Notes: a model not told the origin generated them from the letters alone. DNA of 64,000 bases from Trebonia sp963774945 (GCA_963774945.1 CAVZHA010000007.1:248001-312000), one strand, 5' to 3'. Positions 28,280 through 38,500 are shown, numbered from the stretch's first letter. Numbers and translations: made by a program.

Positions 28280-28870
28280 CTACGGCTCATGGTGCTGGGC
28301 CTGCCGGGCTCGGTAGGCTGCCACCCGGGTGCGGCTCGCGCAGGCGTTGTCGCAGAACCGGCGGGCAGGGCCAGGACCGGTTCTGAGCAGCACGTGCGCG
28401 CAGCCAGGAGCATCACAGCGGCCGAGTACGTCGGTCCCGTGCTCAGCGATGAGCAGCGCCAGGGCCATCGCGCCGGACGCGGCCAGCCAGCCGCCCCAGG
28501 ACGTCCCCGGCGGGTCCACGTGCAGGTGCAGAGGGACGCCCTCGTGCTCGACCAGCCTCGGCTGGGCGGTCCGGGCGAGCAGGTCGTTGAGCAGGGCGGC
28601 CACGTTTTGGTCGCTTTCGTTGCTTTCGTTGCTTTCGTTGCTTTCGTGGGCGCTGAACACGCCGCGGAGCGCGTCCCTGGCCTGGCGCGCGTCGGCCAGG
28701 TCGCGGTCGTGGATGTCGACCGGGCCGGGCTCGTCGTGAGCGAGCAGCAGCGCGCGGAGCTGATCCCTGGTGGTCAGCAGGTCCTCCTGCCGCTCGTAGG
28801 GCGCCGTATTGACCAGCGCCACCGCCAGCGCGCCCCATCGGGCCGACCCGAACCGGATATCCGCTCCCAT
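28280..28870 (-). CDS. CGNR zinc-finger regulator (ABATE domain)
   Basis: A 196-residue protein from ATG 28870. The N-terminal ABATE-like domain includes LAVALVNTAPYERQEDLLTT. The C-terminal zinc finger has RCDAPGCAHVLLRTGPGPARRFCDNACASRTRVAAYRARQ, read as two Cys pairs followed by the CGNR-type CDNxCASRxR helix. The start at 28870 rather than 28891 is chosen because a TACCGT box lies seven bases upstream on the minus strand. An in-frame (Glu-Ser-Asn) repeat lies mid-protein. It is divergent from the MFS exporter and shares its promoter, so it probably controls that gene. The ligand is unknown. Confidence 0.8.
   Translation of the reverse strand: MGADIRFGSARWGALAVALVNTAPYERQEDLLTTRDQLRALLLAHDEPGPVDIHDRDLADARQARDALRGVFSAHESNESNESNESDQNVAALLNDLLARTAQPRLVEHEGVPLHLHVDPPGTSWGGWLAASGAMALALLIAEHGTDVLGRCDAPGCAHVLLRTGPGPARRFCDNACASRTRVAAYRARQAQHHEP
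28612..28647. repeat. 9-bp tandem repeat inside the CGNR gene
   Basis: Four head-to-tail copies of a 9-base unit (TGCTTTCGT, the first copy with one substitution), coding for an ESN-ESN-ESN-ESD linker between the two domains. Copy number changes would stay in frame and alter linker length. Confidence 0.8.
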
Positions 28871-28892
28871 GCCTGTTACGGTATCAGGCATG
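28868..28892. promoter_or_regulatory. Symmetric bidirectional leaderless promoter
   Basis: CATGCCTG and CAGGCATG are perfect 8-bp inverted repeats around nine bases. The outer CATs are the start codons of both divergent genes or overlap them. In the centre, TACGGT (28877-28882) lies seven bases before ATG 28890 on plus. TACCGT (28883-28878) lies seven bases before ATG 28870 on minus. The two -10 boxes therefore overlap almost completely. Confidence 0.6.
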
Positions 28893-30221
28893 GAACCCGT
28901 TACGGGCGAGTCGTTGTGCGGCGACCGCGTGTCTGGTGCTTGTCGTATTTCTGATGTTTCTGGCGTGGCTGGCCCGCGGATGCTCGGGGGCGGGGCCGGT
29001 CGAAAAGGGATCGGCGCGCTGCTGGTTTCTGCGACCGTCTCCCGGCTGGCCGATCAGTCCGCCAGCATCGGCCTGGTCCTGCTGGTTATCGCCCGCACCC
29101 ACAACCCGCGGCTGGCCGGGCTGGTGGTGGCCGCGTTCACCGTCCCGACCCTGGTCACCGGGCCGGTCATCGGGGCTTACCTGGACCAGCTGAAATCCAA
29201 GCGGGCGTTGTTCGCGGCCAACCAGGTCACGCTGGCGGCCGCCCTGACCGGGGTCGCGGTCCTGGCCGGGCACGCCCCGGGCACGGTGCTGATCGTGCTT
29301 GGGCTGCTGGCGGGACTCACCGCGCCGGTGCTGACCGGCGGATTCAGCAGCCTGGTGCCGCTGCTGGTGCCGCCCGGCCGGCTGCGGCGCGCCAACGCGC
29401 TCGACGCCGCCAGCTACAACGTCGCCGGGCTGGCCGGCCCGGCCGTGGTCGCGGTGCTCGCGGGCGCCGCCGGAGCCGGGCTGGCGCTGACCGCGGTGGC
29501 AGGCATCGCGGCGCTGGGTCTGGTGCTGGTGCTTGGCGTCCCGATGCCCGCCACCTCGCCGGGTCCTCCCCGCGAGGTTGAGGGCAACGAACCTGTCGAG
29601 TCGGTCATCGGTTCCCTGCGCGGCGCCGTGGCCGACGGGCTCCGGTTGCTGCGGGACGTGCCGCTGCTACGCTCCACCACCATCGCCACCACCCTGAGCA
29701 TGCTGTCGCAGGGCCTGCTGCCCGTAACCCTGCCGCTGCTGGCCGTCCGGCTTGACCATCCCGCCTCGGCGGGCGCGTGGCTGCTGACCGCTCTCAGCGC
29801 CGGTGGCCTGGCGGGTTCGCTGGCCAGCGGCCGGATGCTGGCCTGGCGTTCGGCCCCGACGGTGCTGATCGGGGCGCTGTCGGCCTGCGGGGTGTTTCTG
29901 GCGGCGCTGGCCGCCGCCCCGGGCTTCGGCCTGGCCCTGGGCCTGGCCGTCTTGGCCGGCGCGGCCGACGGGCCCATCCTGGCCGCGACCCTAGCCGTCC
30001 GCCAGCGGACCGTGCCGGCCGACCGCTACGCCCAGACGGCGGCCACAGCCGCCAGCCTCAAGACCGGCGCCTATGCTCTCGGCGCGGCCGCAGCCGGCCT
30101 GCTGGCCGAGGCGCTCACCGCCCGCCAGCTGGTGCTGGTGGTCGGAATCGGGCAGCTCCTGGCGCTCGTGCCGTTCGCTGGCAGGCAGACCAGGAGAACT
30201 GACCCCGCGCCGGGGCAGTGA
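28890..30221 (+). CDS. MFS transporter
   Basis: A 443-residue intact inner-membrane protein with about 12 hydrophobic segments, typical of an MFS drug-exporter-type permease. Motif A-like GPVIGAYLDQLKSKRAL lies between segments 2 and 3, and a repeat-like pattern (GSLASGRMLAW) appears in the second half. A charged loop around residues 225-250 separates the halves. Start ATG 28890 fits the leaderless TACGGT box. It shares a symmetric promoter with a CGNR regulator, suggesting an inducible exporter. Substrate unknown. Confidence 0.8.
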   Translation: MEPVTGESLCGDRVSGACRISDVSGVAGPRMLGGGAGRKGIGALLVSATVSRLADQSASIGLVLLVIARTHNPRLAGLVVAAFTVPTLVTGPVIGAYLDQLKSKRALFAANQVTLAAALTGVAVLAGHAPGTVLIVLGLLAGLTAPVLTGGFSSLVPLLVPPGRLRRANALDAASYNVAGLAGPAVVAVLAGAAGAGLALTAVAGIAALGLVLVLGVPMPATSPGPPREVEGNEPVESVIGSLRGAVADGLRLLRDVPLLRSTTIATTLSMLSQGLLPVTLPLLAVRLDHPASAGAWLLTALSAGGLAGSLASGRMLAWRSAPTVLIGALSACGVFLAALAAAPGFGLALGLAVLAGAADGPILAATLAVRQRTVPADRYAQTAATAASLKTGAYALGAAAAGLLAEALTARQLVLVVGIGQLLALVPFAGRQTRRTDPAPGQ

Positions 30222-30276
30222 CGCCGCACTTGGCCGCCAGTTGTGACTGCACTCTGGAATAGGCGAAGTCGCTTGT

Positions 30277-31823
30277 CTATCGGGGATCACTGATATCGAC
30301 CGCGGCGTCCAGGATGCCGGTGTGCGGTCGATGGTTCCGGCTGATCTTGGCGCGGGTTAGCTGAGTGGTGAACTCGGCCAGCAGCCGCCCGGTGTCTGCC
30401 GCCCAGTCCATGAACTCCGCAGGAGCCACGGGATGCCCGCCGAGCTCGTCCGGACCCGGGCGGGCCCGTTTCCAGCGGCGGCTGAGGTGCTGCCATGAAG
30501 CGTCGGCCAGCGGGGATACCAGGGCTTGCCCGAAGATCCTGGCGGCCGCGCCGGTGCCTACCGCGCTGACGTCCTGGGTCAGCCCGGTGAGGACACAGCC
30601 GAGATGGTGGGCGTAGTCCGGGTCGGTCCTCGCCCGCGAGGCGATGGACCGCAGGGCGCCCAGCCAGACGTGGTTCAGGTTGCGGTTGCGGATGAGCTGG
30701 ACGATGAGCCGGGACAGCGCCATGTCCGTGCGCAGGCTTTGATGCACGCGCTGCTGGTAGACCTCGAGGGAGGCCGCGTCCAGCCGGTCCGCGGCGAGAC
30801 GGTCACTCGCGACGTCAGCGGCCCACCGGGCGCTGTGCAGCGCGTACTGGATTCCCTCGCCGTTGAGCGGGTTGATCAGGCCGGCCGCGTCGCCGAGGAG
30901 CATCACGCGGTCGCCGACGAGCCGCAGCCGGGGGTTGTAGGTCGTCAGCGGGTGCCCGAGGACCCGATCGCGCATCCTCGCGCCCCGGAGCCGGTCCCGC
31001 AGCGAGGCATCCTCGTCGATCAGCCGCATCAGCATCTCGCGCAGGTTGCCGGCTGGACCGCGGGTAAGCGGCCGCCAGCATGCCGACGCCGAGGTTAGCC
31101 GACCCGCCTCCGGTCGGGAACAGCCAGTGATAGCCGGGAAAAGTGTCACTGCGGAACCAGATGTCGCCCTGGCCATCGGGGCCTTCGACGTCGTCGAAGT
31201 AAGCCCGCACGGCCAGGATCCGATCATGGCCGGGCGGTACGCCTCCGCGTAGCGTCCGGGCCACCATCGAATTGCTGCCGTCGGCTCCCAAGCAGCAGCC
31301 GGGCACGCAACTGCCACGGGCCGGCCGCGCCGCGGCCGCGGACCGTGACCGCGTTGGGTGCCTGCTCGACCGCTTCCGCCTTCCGGCCGTCCAAAACGGT
31401 TGCCCCGGCCCGGCGGGCAGCGTCCAGGATCCAGGCATCCAACTGCAGACGGGGAATGACCCGCCCGTAGCCAGGAATCCCGTCGACCTGCGGGATGCTC
31501 ATCACCGCAGGCTGGTCTGCATCGATGTGCAGAGCCAGCCGAGTCATCGCGCTCGTTGCGGTGAACGCCTCGGCCTGGGCGACGCCAAGGTCGGCCAGTT
31601 CGGCGAGCGCCATCGGCCCGACGAAGTCGCCGCACACCTTGTCGCGCGGGAAGCTGGCCCGGTCGACCAGTACGGTCCGGAACCCTCGTGCGGCCAGCCG
31701 CGCAGCGGCGGCCGCCCCGGCCGGGCCGCCGCCGACCACGACTACATCGCAATCGTGCCCCGGCGCCCCGGCGCGTATCGGCCGGGTCGGCTGGCCGACC
31801 GTGGGCTGCCCGTCAGGCTGCAT
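30277..31823 (-). CDS. Geranylgeranyl reductase-family FAD oxidoreductase (two frame changes as read)
   Basis: About 515 residues. The N-terminal Rossmann motif is VVVVGGGPAGAAAAARLA. The geranylgeranyl-reductase family signature follows: DKVCGDFVGPMAL near residue 65 (the CGG/CGD loop) and GDAAGLINPLNGEGIQYAL in the FAD-binding C-terminal half. Frame changes are needed near 31285 and 31065; both fall inside conserved sequence, so assembly errors are likely. Such enzymes reduce prenyl chains of lipids or menaquinone, or act on polyketide-like substrates; the actual substrate cannot be told. No prenyl-synthesis genes adjoin. Confidence 0.8.
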
Positions 31824-31940
31824 CGTGATCCCTCCACCCGGCCTAGGCCGACACTGTGCCCGCGAACTCCGATCGTCTCCGATTCACTGAGCACGCGCCT
31901 AGGCCTGCGCCCGGGCGAGTCCAGTTAAACCCGATGCGGG

Positions 31941-33714
31941 TCAGACGAAGTACCGGGCCTGCAGGCGGAACAACTCGGCGTAAAGTCCGTCGGCCTGACT
32001 CAGCGTGTCGTGGGTGCCGACCTCGACGACCCTGCCGCCGTCCAGAACGACGATGAGATCAGCCGCCCGGGCGGTGGTGAAGCGGTGCGTGACGAGGACG
32101 GTCACGCCGCCCTCGAGGCGGCTCAGGTCGGCGTACTGCTGGAACAGCCACTCCTCGGCCCGTGCGTCGAGACTGGCGGAGGGCTCGTCCAGGACCCGCA
32201 GCAGCGGCGCCTGCCGCATCGCCGCCCGGGCGTTGGCGACCGTCTGCCACTGGCCGCCCGACAGTCCCTTGCCGTCCCACGATTTCCGCCCGAGCCGCGT
32301 CTCCAGGCCCTCGGGCAGCGAAGCGAGGAGCTTGTCGCCGCCGGCCGTCCGCAGCGCCTCGAGGATCCGCTCCGGGTCGTCGCGGTGCTCGAGCCAGCCC
32401 AGCCCGACCGTGTCCTTCAGGGACATCTCGATGTGGACCGGGTCCTGGAAGGCCGCCGTGATCCGGGCGCGCCAGTCCTCCGGCGCGAACTGCGCGAGAT
32501 CGGTCCCGTCCACCAGGATGCGCCCCGCGCTCGGCCGGTAGAGACCGCTGAGCATCTTGACGAACGTCGACTTCCCCGCGCCGTTCTCGCCGACCAGGGC
32601 CACCACGGCGCCGGCCGGGAGCTCGAGGTTGATGTCGTTCAGTGAAGGCCGATCGCGGTTCCAGTACCGGAAGCTGAGACCCTCCACCGTGATGCCGTCG
32701 TCCAGCCGGGCCGGCACCGCCACCGGCCGGGCCGGCTCGACGACCGCCCGCTCGACGGCGCCGTCCTCCACCACGTCGAGGAACGCCCGGGCGGCCCGAA
32801 GCGACTCCAGCGTCCAGAAGGTCAAGGTCAGCAAGCTCTGCACCTGCCCGGTGATCTGGCTGGTGACGGCGACGGCCGCGACGATGAGGCCCAGCGAGGC
32901 GTCGCCGGCCAGGCCAGCCCGCACCATCACGGCGATGGCGGTCGCGTACGCCAGCACGAAGAACAGCCAGGCCAGCGCGACCGGTACCCGGGCCCGTCGG
33001 TCAGTCCGGGCGATGTCCCGGCCTGCGGAGTCCCACTCCTCGCGGTGCCTGCGCCGCAGCTCGCTCGCCAGTCCGAACAGGCGGGTCTCGCGACCGGGTG
33101 CGGCCGTGGTGGCGAGCGTGAACAGATGACCGGCCAGCCGGGTCCGGGGCGTTGCGCGCTGCACGGCCTGACCGCGCTTCTTGTCCGCCGCCTGGGTGGC
33201 CAGCACCGCGGGGACGGCGAAGAGCGGCAGCACGGCGAGGACGGGAACGACCGAGGCCATCAGGACGGCCGAGGCGATCAGGGCCAGCGCGGCTCCGGCC
33301 AGCCACAGCAGCCGGTCGAAGGCCGGCCCGATGTCGCCCCGCGCGCCACGGACCACCGCCGCCTTGTCGGAGCGGCTCGAACGCTCGTGGATCTCCAGCG
33401 TCGGCGTCGTGCCGACCACGTCGATGAACTGGCGCTCGACGTCGTTCTGGATCTCCTCCTGCAGCCGAAGGCGGGTGAAATAGCCGGCGATGAAGGTGCC
33501 CTGGGTGAGCATCACGAAGATCGCCACCCACACCGCGAGCGTCACGCACGCCGCTGGTCGAATGCCGGCTGGCCACCTCGCTGAACAGTCCGAGCAGGAG
33601 CGCGAGGCCGATCCCGGTGGCCTGTTCGAGAATCGCCACCGCCACCGCGATCAGCGACCGGACCCGGTCGATGCGGGGTCCGATCGTGAGGACGAAGCGC
33701 AGGGCGCTGATCAA
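31941..33714 (-). CDS. ABC transporter, fused permease and ATPase, second of pair (one frame change)
   Basis: About 590 residues from TTG 33714, which overlaps the stop of the upstream ABC gene (TTGA) and has GAGGAG eight bases before it. The N-terminal half has ABC-exporter membrane segments (MLTQGTFIAGYFT, LLWLAGAALALIASAVLM). The nucleotide-binding half has Walker A GENGAGKST, the signature LSGGQ, Walker B LLRVLDEPSASLD, and the H-loop VTHRF. The frame changes near 33550. It most likely forms a heterodimeric exporter with the preceding gene. Substrate unknown. Confidence 0.85.
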
Positions 33715-35547
33715 CGTGGTGTCTCCTCGAAACGCTTCGCCTGCAGGCGGAACAGCTCGGCGTACCGGCCGTCGGCAGTGATCAGGTCCTCGTGCGCGCC
33801 GTCCTCGATGATCTGGCCGTGATCGAGCACGACCACCCGCTCTGCCTTGCGCACGGTCGCGAACCGATGCGAGATCGCGACGGTGGTGGCGCCCGCGGTG
33901 AGCTCGTGGAACGTGTCGTAGAGCTGAGCCTCGGCGCGGGCGTCGAGGCTCGCGGCCGGCTCGTCCATGATCAGCAGCCGGGCGCCGTGCCGCAGGCCGA
34001 ACAGCGCCCGGGCGATGGCGATGCGCTGCCACTCGCCGCCTGACGCGTCGACTCCGCCCGTGAACCCACTGGACATCACCGTGTCCCAGCCGTCCGGAAG
34101 TCCCTCGATGAACGTCAGCAGTCCGGCCTGGCGGGCCACGGCGCGCAGGCCCTCCTCGTCGTCCGCCTGGGCCAGGCAGCCGTAGGCGATGTTGTCCCGA
34201 ACGGTCAGCTGGTAGCGGCCGAAGTCCTGGAAGACGGCGACTACCTGACGCTGCCAGCTCCGGCGGTTGGCGTCCTCGATCGGGGTCCCCCCGATCCGCA
34301 CGCAGCCCCCGCTCGGCGCGTCCAGGCCGGCGATGAGCCGGGCCAGCGTCGTCTTGCCGGCGCCGTTGAGACCGACGATGGCGAGCGACTGACCGGCCGG
34401 AATGGCGAGGTTGAGGCCGTGCAGCACCTCGTCTGCGGCGCCGCCGTAACGGAAGCGCAGATCCTCGCAGGAGATGGTCGCGACCGGCGCCGGCCAGGAG
34501 TCCTGGTCCGGCCCGTCCGGTGACGCCACGACTGGGAAAGCGAACGCCTCGGCGGCTGCCTTCGAGCCGAAGCCGATGCGGAGATCATCGTCGTCCGCCC
34601 GGAGCACCTGAAGGAGCGCCCGAACCGCCAGGCCGCCGATCGCCAGGTCACCCACGGTCGTACCGCCGGTGGCGGCCCGGTATCCCAGGTAGTAGAAGAC
34701 CGAGGCGACCGTGACGCCGGTGACCACGACCACCACGACGACGAACAAGCGGTGCTCGCGCCGCCGCTGCCAGACCTCCGTCATGTTCGGGCGCCACTGC
34801 CGACTGGTACGCGTCACGGAAGAAGGCGGCGAGGCCGAAGAGGCGCACTTCCCGGGCCGCGCCCGGCGTGGTCGGCACGTCCCGCAAGTACGACGTACGG
34901 CGGAGCTTCTCCGTCTGATTCACGGTCTCGATGACGGCTATCCGGTAGTTCCGGACCAGCCGGGAGTGGATCACGACGAAGATCGCGAACACGATCAGCC
35001 CGAGTCCCCAGGTGACCCGGGTGAGCAGTGCCGCGGAGCCGATGCTGGTCACCCACATCGAGGCCTTGGTGGAGAAGCCGAAGACCGCTTCCCCGGGGGG
35101 CATGTCGATGGTTCCGTCGCCCCGTGCCCGCCCTAGCCGGCTGAGGTAGACGGGATCCTCGAGGTGGCCGATGGTCGCCGGCTCGGAGGCGGCCATCATC
35201 ACGCGCTCGCCGAGCCGGCCGGTGACCCGGCGGCCGAGGGCCCGGCCCAGAGCCGTCCGCGCCGACTCGGCGAGGTGGGTGAGGAAGAACAGCACGACGA
35301 TGAGGGCGACCCAGCGGTAGCACTCCCGTGCCGCCGGGGTGCCCAGGCCGTGGCCGATCGCCGAGGTGAGCCCGTCCACCAGTTCGCCGATCGCGATGGT
35401 GATGCCGACCGGGGCCGCACCGGCGAGGACGGCCGTGACCGCGGTCAGGGTGGTCACGGCCGGCGCCTCCGAGAAGGAGTATCCGATGAGGGCGGGCATC
35501 ACCCACCGCTTCGCCGGGGGCGGCAGCCGGCTCGTGTCCGCGGTCAC
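33711..35547 (-). CDS. ABC transporter, fused permease and ATPase, first of pair (one frame change)
   Basis: About 610 residues, starting at GTG 35547 with GAGGAGAAGG just before. Membrane segments include LTAVTAVLAGAAPVGITIAI and YRWVALIVVLFFL. The ATPase half has Walker A GLNGAGKTT, a modified signature DASGGEWQ, Walker B RLLIMDEPAASLD, and H-loop ISHRF. ASGGE in place of LSGGQ means the pair may be asymmetric, with one degenerate and one canonical site. A frame change occurs near 34800. The stop TGA overlaps the TTG start of the partner, so the pair is coupled. Confidence 0.85.
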
Positions 35548-35729
35548 GCCTTCTCCTCGTCGTCGAGGTTGCGGGCGCTTGAGCATCGTTCCTCCGGGTC
35601 AACGGCCAGTTCTTCATTTCCAGGCCCGGGACGGCGCGGTGAGCCGACGGGCGCCCGAATACTGACACTGTCGTCCGGCACGCCGCAACGGATTAAAGGC
35701 AAGCTCCGATGCGGGAGCGCGAGGTCTGC

Positions 35730-36215
35730 TCACCGGCCAAGGGCGGAGTCCCACAGGCCGTGCTCGGTGTAGAGGCGCTCGACTTCGTCCAGTTCGACCT
35801 CGGCGTTCTCGGCCGCGTCGACGGCCCGGCCGGCGACCCACCATTCCGCCCCGGGCAGGCCTGCGGACAGGTAGGCGCGCGTCCCCGGGGCGTAGGACTG
35901 CCGCGGCTGACGGCGCCGGGCGGCGACTTCGCCGTGGGCGGGCTCCCAGAGCCGGACGGAATCCTCGTCGCCGCCCAGCACCACGGCGTCGTACCAGCGC
36001 CACACCACAACGTCGGAGACACCCGGTGCCTCAGCTACGGCCACCAGATGGCCCGGCAGCACGCGCTCCCGCCGCGGTGCCGGGAACTGCGGCGCGTACC
36101 GGACCGAGACGGTCGTGCCCTCGGCCACGACCTGGCAGGCATCCTCATCGGAGCCGAGCACGGTGGCGCAACGGAGCTGGGGAACAAAGAAGCCATCTGC
36201 GGCCGACGAAGTCAC
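35730..36215 (-). CDS. Conserved hypothetical protein
   Basis: A 161-residue soluble protein from GTG 36215 (an alternative start lies at 36251). It is beta-rich and contains two similar halves: CATVLGSDEDACQVVAEG near the start and DAVVLGGDEDSVRLWEP in the middle, suggesting an internal duplication. No known motif was recognised, and no signal peptide or membrane segment is visible. It sits between the glycosyltransferase and the ABC pair on the same strand, with a gap of about 70 bases to the glycosyltransferase stop. Confidence 0.6.
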   Translation of the reverse strand: MTSSAADGFFVPQLRCATVLGSDEDACQVVAEGTTVSVRYAPQFPAPRRERVLPGHLVAVAEAPGVSDVVVWRWYDAVVLGGDEDSVRLWEPAHGEVAARRRQPRQSYAPGTRAYLSAGLPGAEWWVAGRAVDAAENAEVELDEVERLYTEHGLWDSALGR

Positions 36216-36288
36216 GCACCGAGTATGCCCTGGCGAACTCGGGCGAGCCACGCCTTTTTGTCCGGCAGCGCGCCGCCGCGAGCGGTCG

Positions 36289-37473
36289 CTAGGCGGCGAG
36301 GGCGGTGTCGTAGACGGCGAGGGTTTCGTGGGCGATGCGGTCCCAGGAGTACCGGGACCTGGCCCGGTCGGTCGCGGCGACGCTGAACGCCTCGAGTTGC
36401 ATCGGGTGGGCGAGCAGGGCGCGGATCTTCTGCGCGAGCAGGGCCGGGCGGCCGGGCTCGACCAGGATGCCGGTGGTGCCGTCGATCACAGCGTCGACGT
36501 GGCCGCCGACGGCGGACGCGACGACGGGGGTGCCGCAGGCCATCGCCTGGATGGAGGTGATCGCGGACGGGTCGTGCTGGTTGAGGTTGACCATGAGGTC
36601 GGCCGACCTCAGCAGCGGCGGGAGAGCGGCCCGGCCGACCTGCCCGGCGAAGAAGACCCGGCCGTGCAGGTCGAGGGAGTCGCTGAGCTTGGCGAGCCGG
36701 CGGTAAGACAGGTCGTCGCGGAGTTCCGCGCGGGCCGGGCCGCCGGCCACGACAAGCTCCGCGCCCGGGATCTTGGACATCGCGCGGAGCAGGGTGTCGA
36801 GCGCCTCGTGCTCGGCCGCCAGGTCGGCGACGGTGACCAGGCGGTGCCGGTCGCCGCGCGCGCAGGCCGGGCCTTCGGGGGTGAACTCTTCGGTGTCGAT
36901 CCCGGTGGGGACGACCCGGATGGAGCGGCGGGGGATGCCGAGCCGGGTGAGGTCGGACTCCTCGTCGTAGCTGCCGGCCACGACGGCGTTGACGGTGCGG
37001 CCGATGGCGGGCTCGAGGCGGATCCGCTCGGTGCCGGCCCCGGCGCCGATCAGCCCGTGGCGGCGCTCGGTGACGCCGAGCTGGTCGAACGACTGGACCA
37101 CGGGGATCTGCAGGTCGCGGGCGGCCGACAGGGCCGCCAGGCCGCTGGTCCAGCGCAGCGCGTGCACGACGTCGGGGCGGTCGTTGCCCCACTGCTCGCG
37201 CAGTGGCTCGCTGAACGCGCCGATCTGGCTGACCAGGCGGGAGTCGTCGGCGCTGGAGTCGGCCGGGCCGACGTACTCGACGCGGACGCCGGGGGCGAGC
37301 TCGGCCCGCTCCGGCAGCGCCTTGGTGTTGCGCCGCGCGTACACCGTCACTTGGTGGCCCTGGCCGGCCAGGCTCTTGCTCATCTCCACCACGGTGGCGT
37401 CGTCGCCTGCGGTAGTTGTGTCGGTGTCGGTCGGGACCGGGGTGCTGTGCTGGGCGACCAGGGCGATCTTCAT
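36289..37473 (-). CDS. Glycosyltransferase family 4
   Basis: A 394-residue intact GT-B-fold protein. The N-terminal domain starts MKIALVAQHSTPVP with a TTTAGDDATVVEMSKSLAGQGHQVTVYARR donor-independent pattern typical of MshA/PimB-like enzymes. The C-terminal domain has VVPTGIDTEEF, LVVAGGPARAEL, VFFAGQV, and the nucleotide-sugar pocket EXE-like region, here PSAITSIQAMACGTPVVASAVGG; the usual first Glu of EX7E is not obvious. RBS GAGGAGAGG lies before the ATG. It transfers a sugar to an unknown acceptor in the cytoplasm. Confidence 0.85.
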   Translation of the reverse strand: MKIALVAQHSTPVPTDTDTTTAGDDATVVEMSKSLAGQGHQVTVYARRNTKALPERAELAPGVRVEYVGPADSSADDSRLVSQIGAFSEPLREQWGNDRPDVVHALRWTSGLAALSAARDLQIPVVQSFDQLGVTERRHGLIGAGAGTERIRLEPAIGRTVNAVVAGSYDEESDLTRLGIPRRSIRVVPTGIDTEEFTPEGPACARGDRHRLVTVADLAAEHEALDTLLRAMSKIPGAELVVAGGPARAELRDDLSYRRLAKLSDSLDLHGRVFFAGQVGRAALPPLLRSADLMVNLNQHDPSAITSIQAMACGTPVVASAVGGHVDAVIDGTTGILVEPGRPALLAQKIRALLAHPMQLEAFSVAATDRARSRYSWDRIAHETLAVYDTALAA

Positions 37474-37625
37474 GTCGGGGATGCCTCTCCTCGTAACCGG
37501 GGAGCCATCTTCGGCGAGCTAGTCGGCGCCGGAAACCTCAAGCTGGAAGCGAGGAGAATGTGGCCGCGCGAGCACGCACGCCAAGATGGCGTGGACGTGC
37601 CTGCGTCGTAGGCACCACAGGTCTG

Positions 37626-37653
37626 AGTATAGGCCCCGAATCGGTCGGCTCAA
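37626..37653 (-). promoter_or_regulatory. Sigma70-type promoter of the glycosyltransferase
   Basis: On the minus strand TTGAGC (-35) and TATACT (-10) are separated by 16 bases, about 150 bases before ATG 37473. The match to the actinobacterial sigma-HrdB consensus is good, but expression is unproven. Confidence 0.45.
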
Positions 37654-37742
37654 CACCCCGGCGTGAAATCTCCTCCGGTCCGGCGGTGACCGGTCGGGGT
37701 TAACCAGGTGACCGCCCCGGACGCCCGGGCCATCATGAGCGT

Positions 37743-38500
37743 GTGGACGTTGATGGCTTCCTGCGCGACGGGTTCGTGGCTGTTCGACAGGCGGTGGACG
37801 CGGCCACGGCGGCGGCGTGCCGGGAGCTGATCTGGCAGTCGATGTCAGCGCGGGGCGTGCGCCGGGCCGATCCCGCGACGTGGCCGCCACTGGTGCGGAT
37901 CGATGACCTGGACGCCGGGCCGTTCACCGCGGCCGGCCTTCGCCGGCGCTGACCGCCGCTTACGACGAGCTGATCGGCCCGGGCCGGTGGCGGTCGCCGG
38001 TCGATGTCGGCCGCGCGGTGATGGCGCGGTTCCCGTCGCAGGACCGCGCGGGCGCCGGGTACCACATCGAGGCCAGCTACCCCAGCCCGGACGGCCAGCG
38101 CTGGCTGGCCAACGTCCGCTCACGGGCCCGCGGGCTGCTCGCGCTGTTTCTCCTCACCGACGTCGGCCGTGGCGACGCGCCCACGCGGCTGGTCTGCGGC
38201 TCGCACCTGACCGTCGCCCGGTTCCTTGAACCCTACGGCGAGGCGGGCACGGACGCCGATGCCGACCTGTGGTACCCCTCGACGCTGTGCCGTCCGATCG
38301 CGCACGCGACCGGCACGGCCGGGGACGTGTTCTTGTGCCATCCGTTCATCGTGCACACCGCCACCTGGCCGCACCGAGGCCCCGGGCCCCGGATGATCGC
38401 CCAGCCCGCCGTCAACGCGCCGGCGGGCTTCATGCTGGACGGCACCGACCCGTCTCCCGTCGCCCGGGCAATCGTCAACGGCCTGGCGATGACGGACTGA
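37743..38500 (+). CDS. Phytanoyl-CoA dioxygenase-like protein (one frame change)
   Basis: About 250 residues starting at GTG 37743 with VDVDGFLRDGFVAV, the typical PhyH N-terminus in which the substrate enters a double-stranded beta-helix. YHIEASYPSP probably supplies the HxE iron ligands in place of the usual HxD. VFLCHPFIVHTA carries the distal His, and RMIAQPAVN the 2-oxoglutarate Arg. The frame changes by one base near 37940, between FTAAGL and ALTAAYDELI. It would be an Fe(II)/2-oxoglutarate hydroxylase. Substrate unknown. Confidence 0.75.

Noticed and set aside
28612..28647. Possible CRISPR-like or minisatellite array
   Set aside because: The unit is only 9 bp, there are no spacers, and it codes an in-frame ESN linker; it is a simple tandem repeat.
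35590..35729. A short peptide gene (RiPP precursor) upstream of the ABC exporter pair
   Set aside because: A frame starting MKNWPLTRR exists near 35618 but runs into the ABC gene in another frame, with no leader/core pattern or maturation enzymes nearby.
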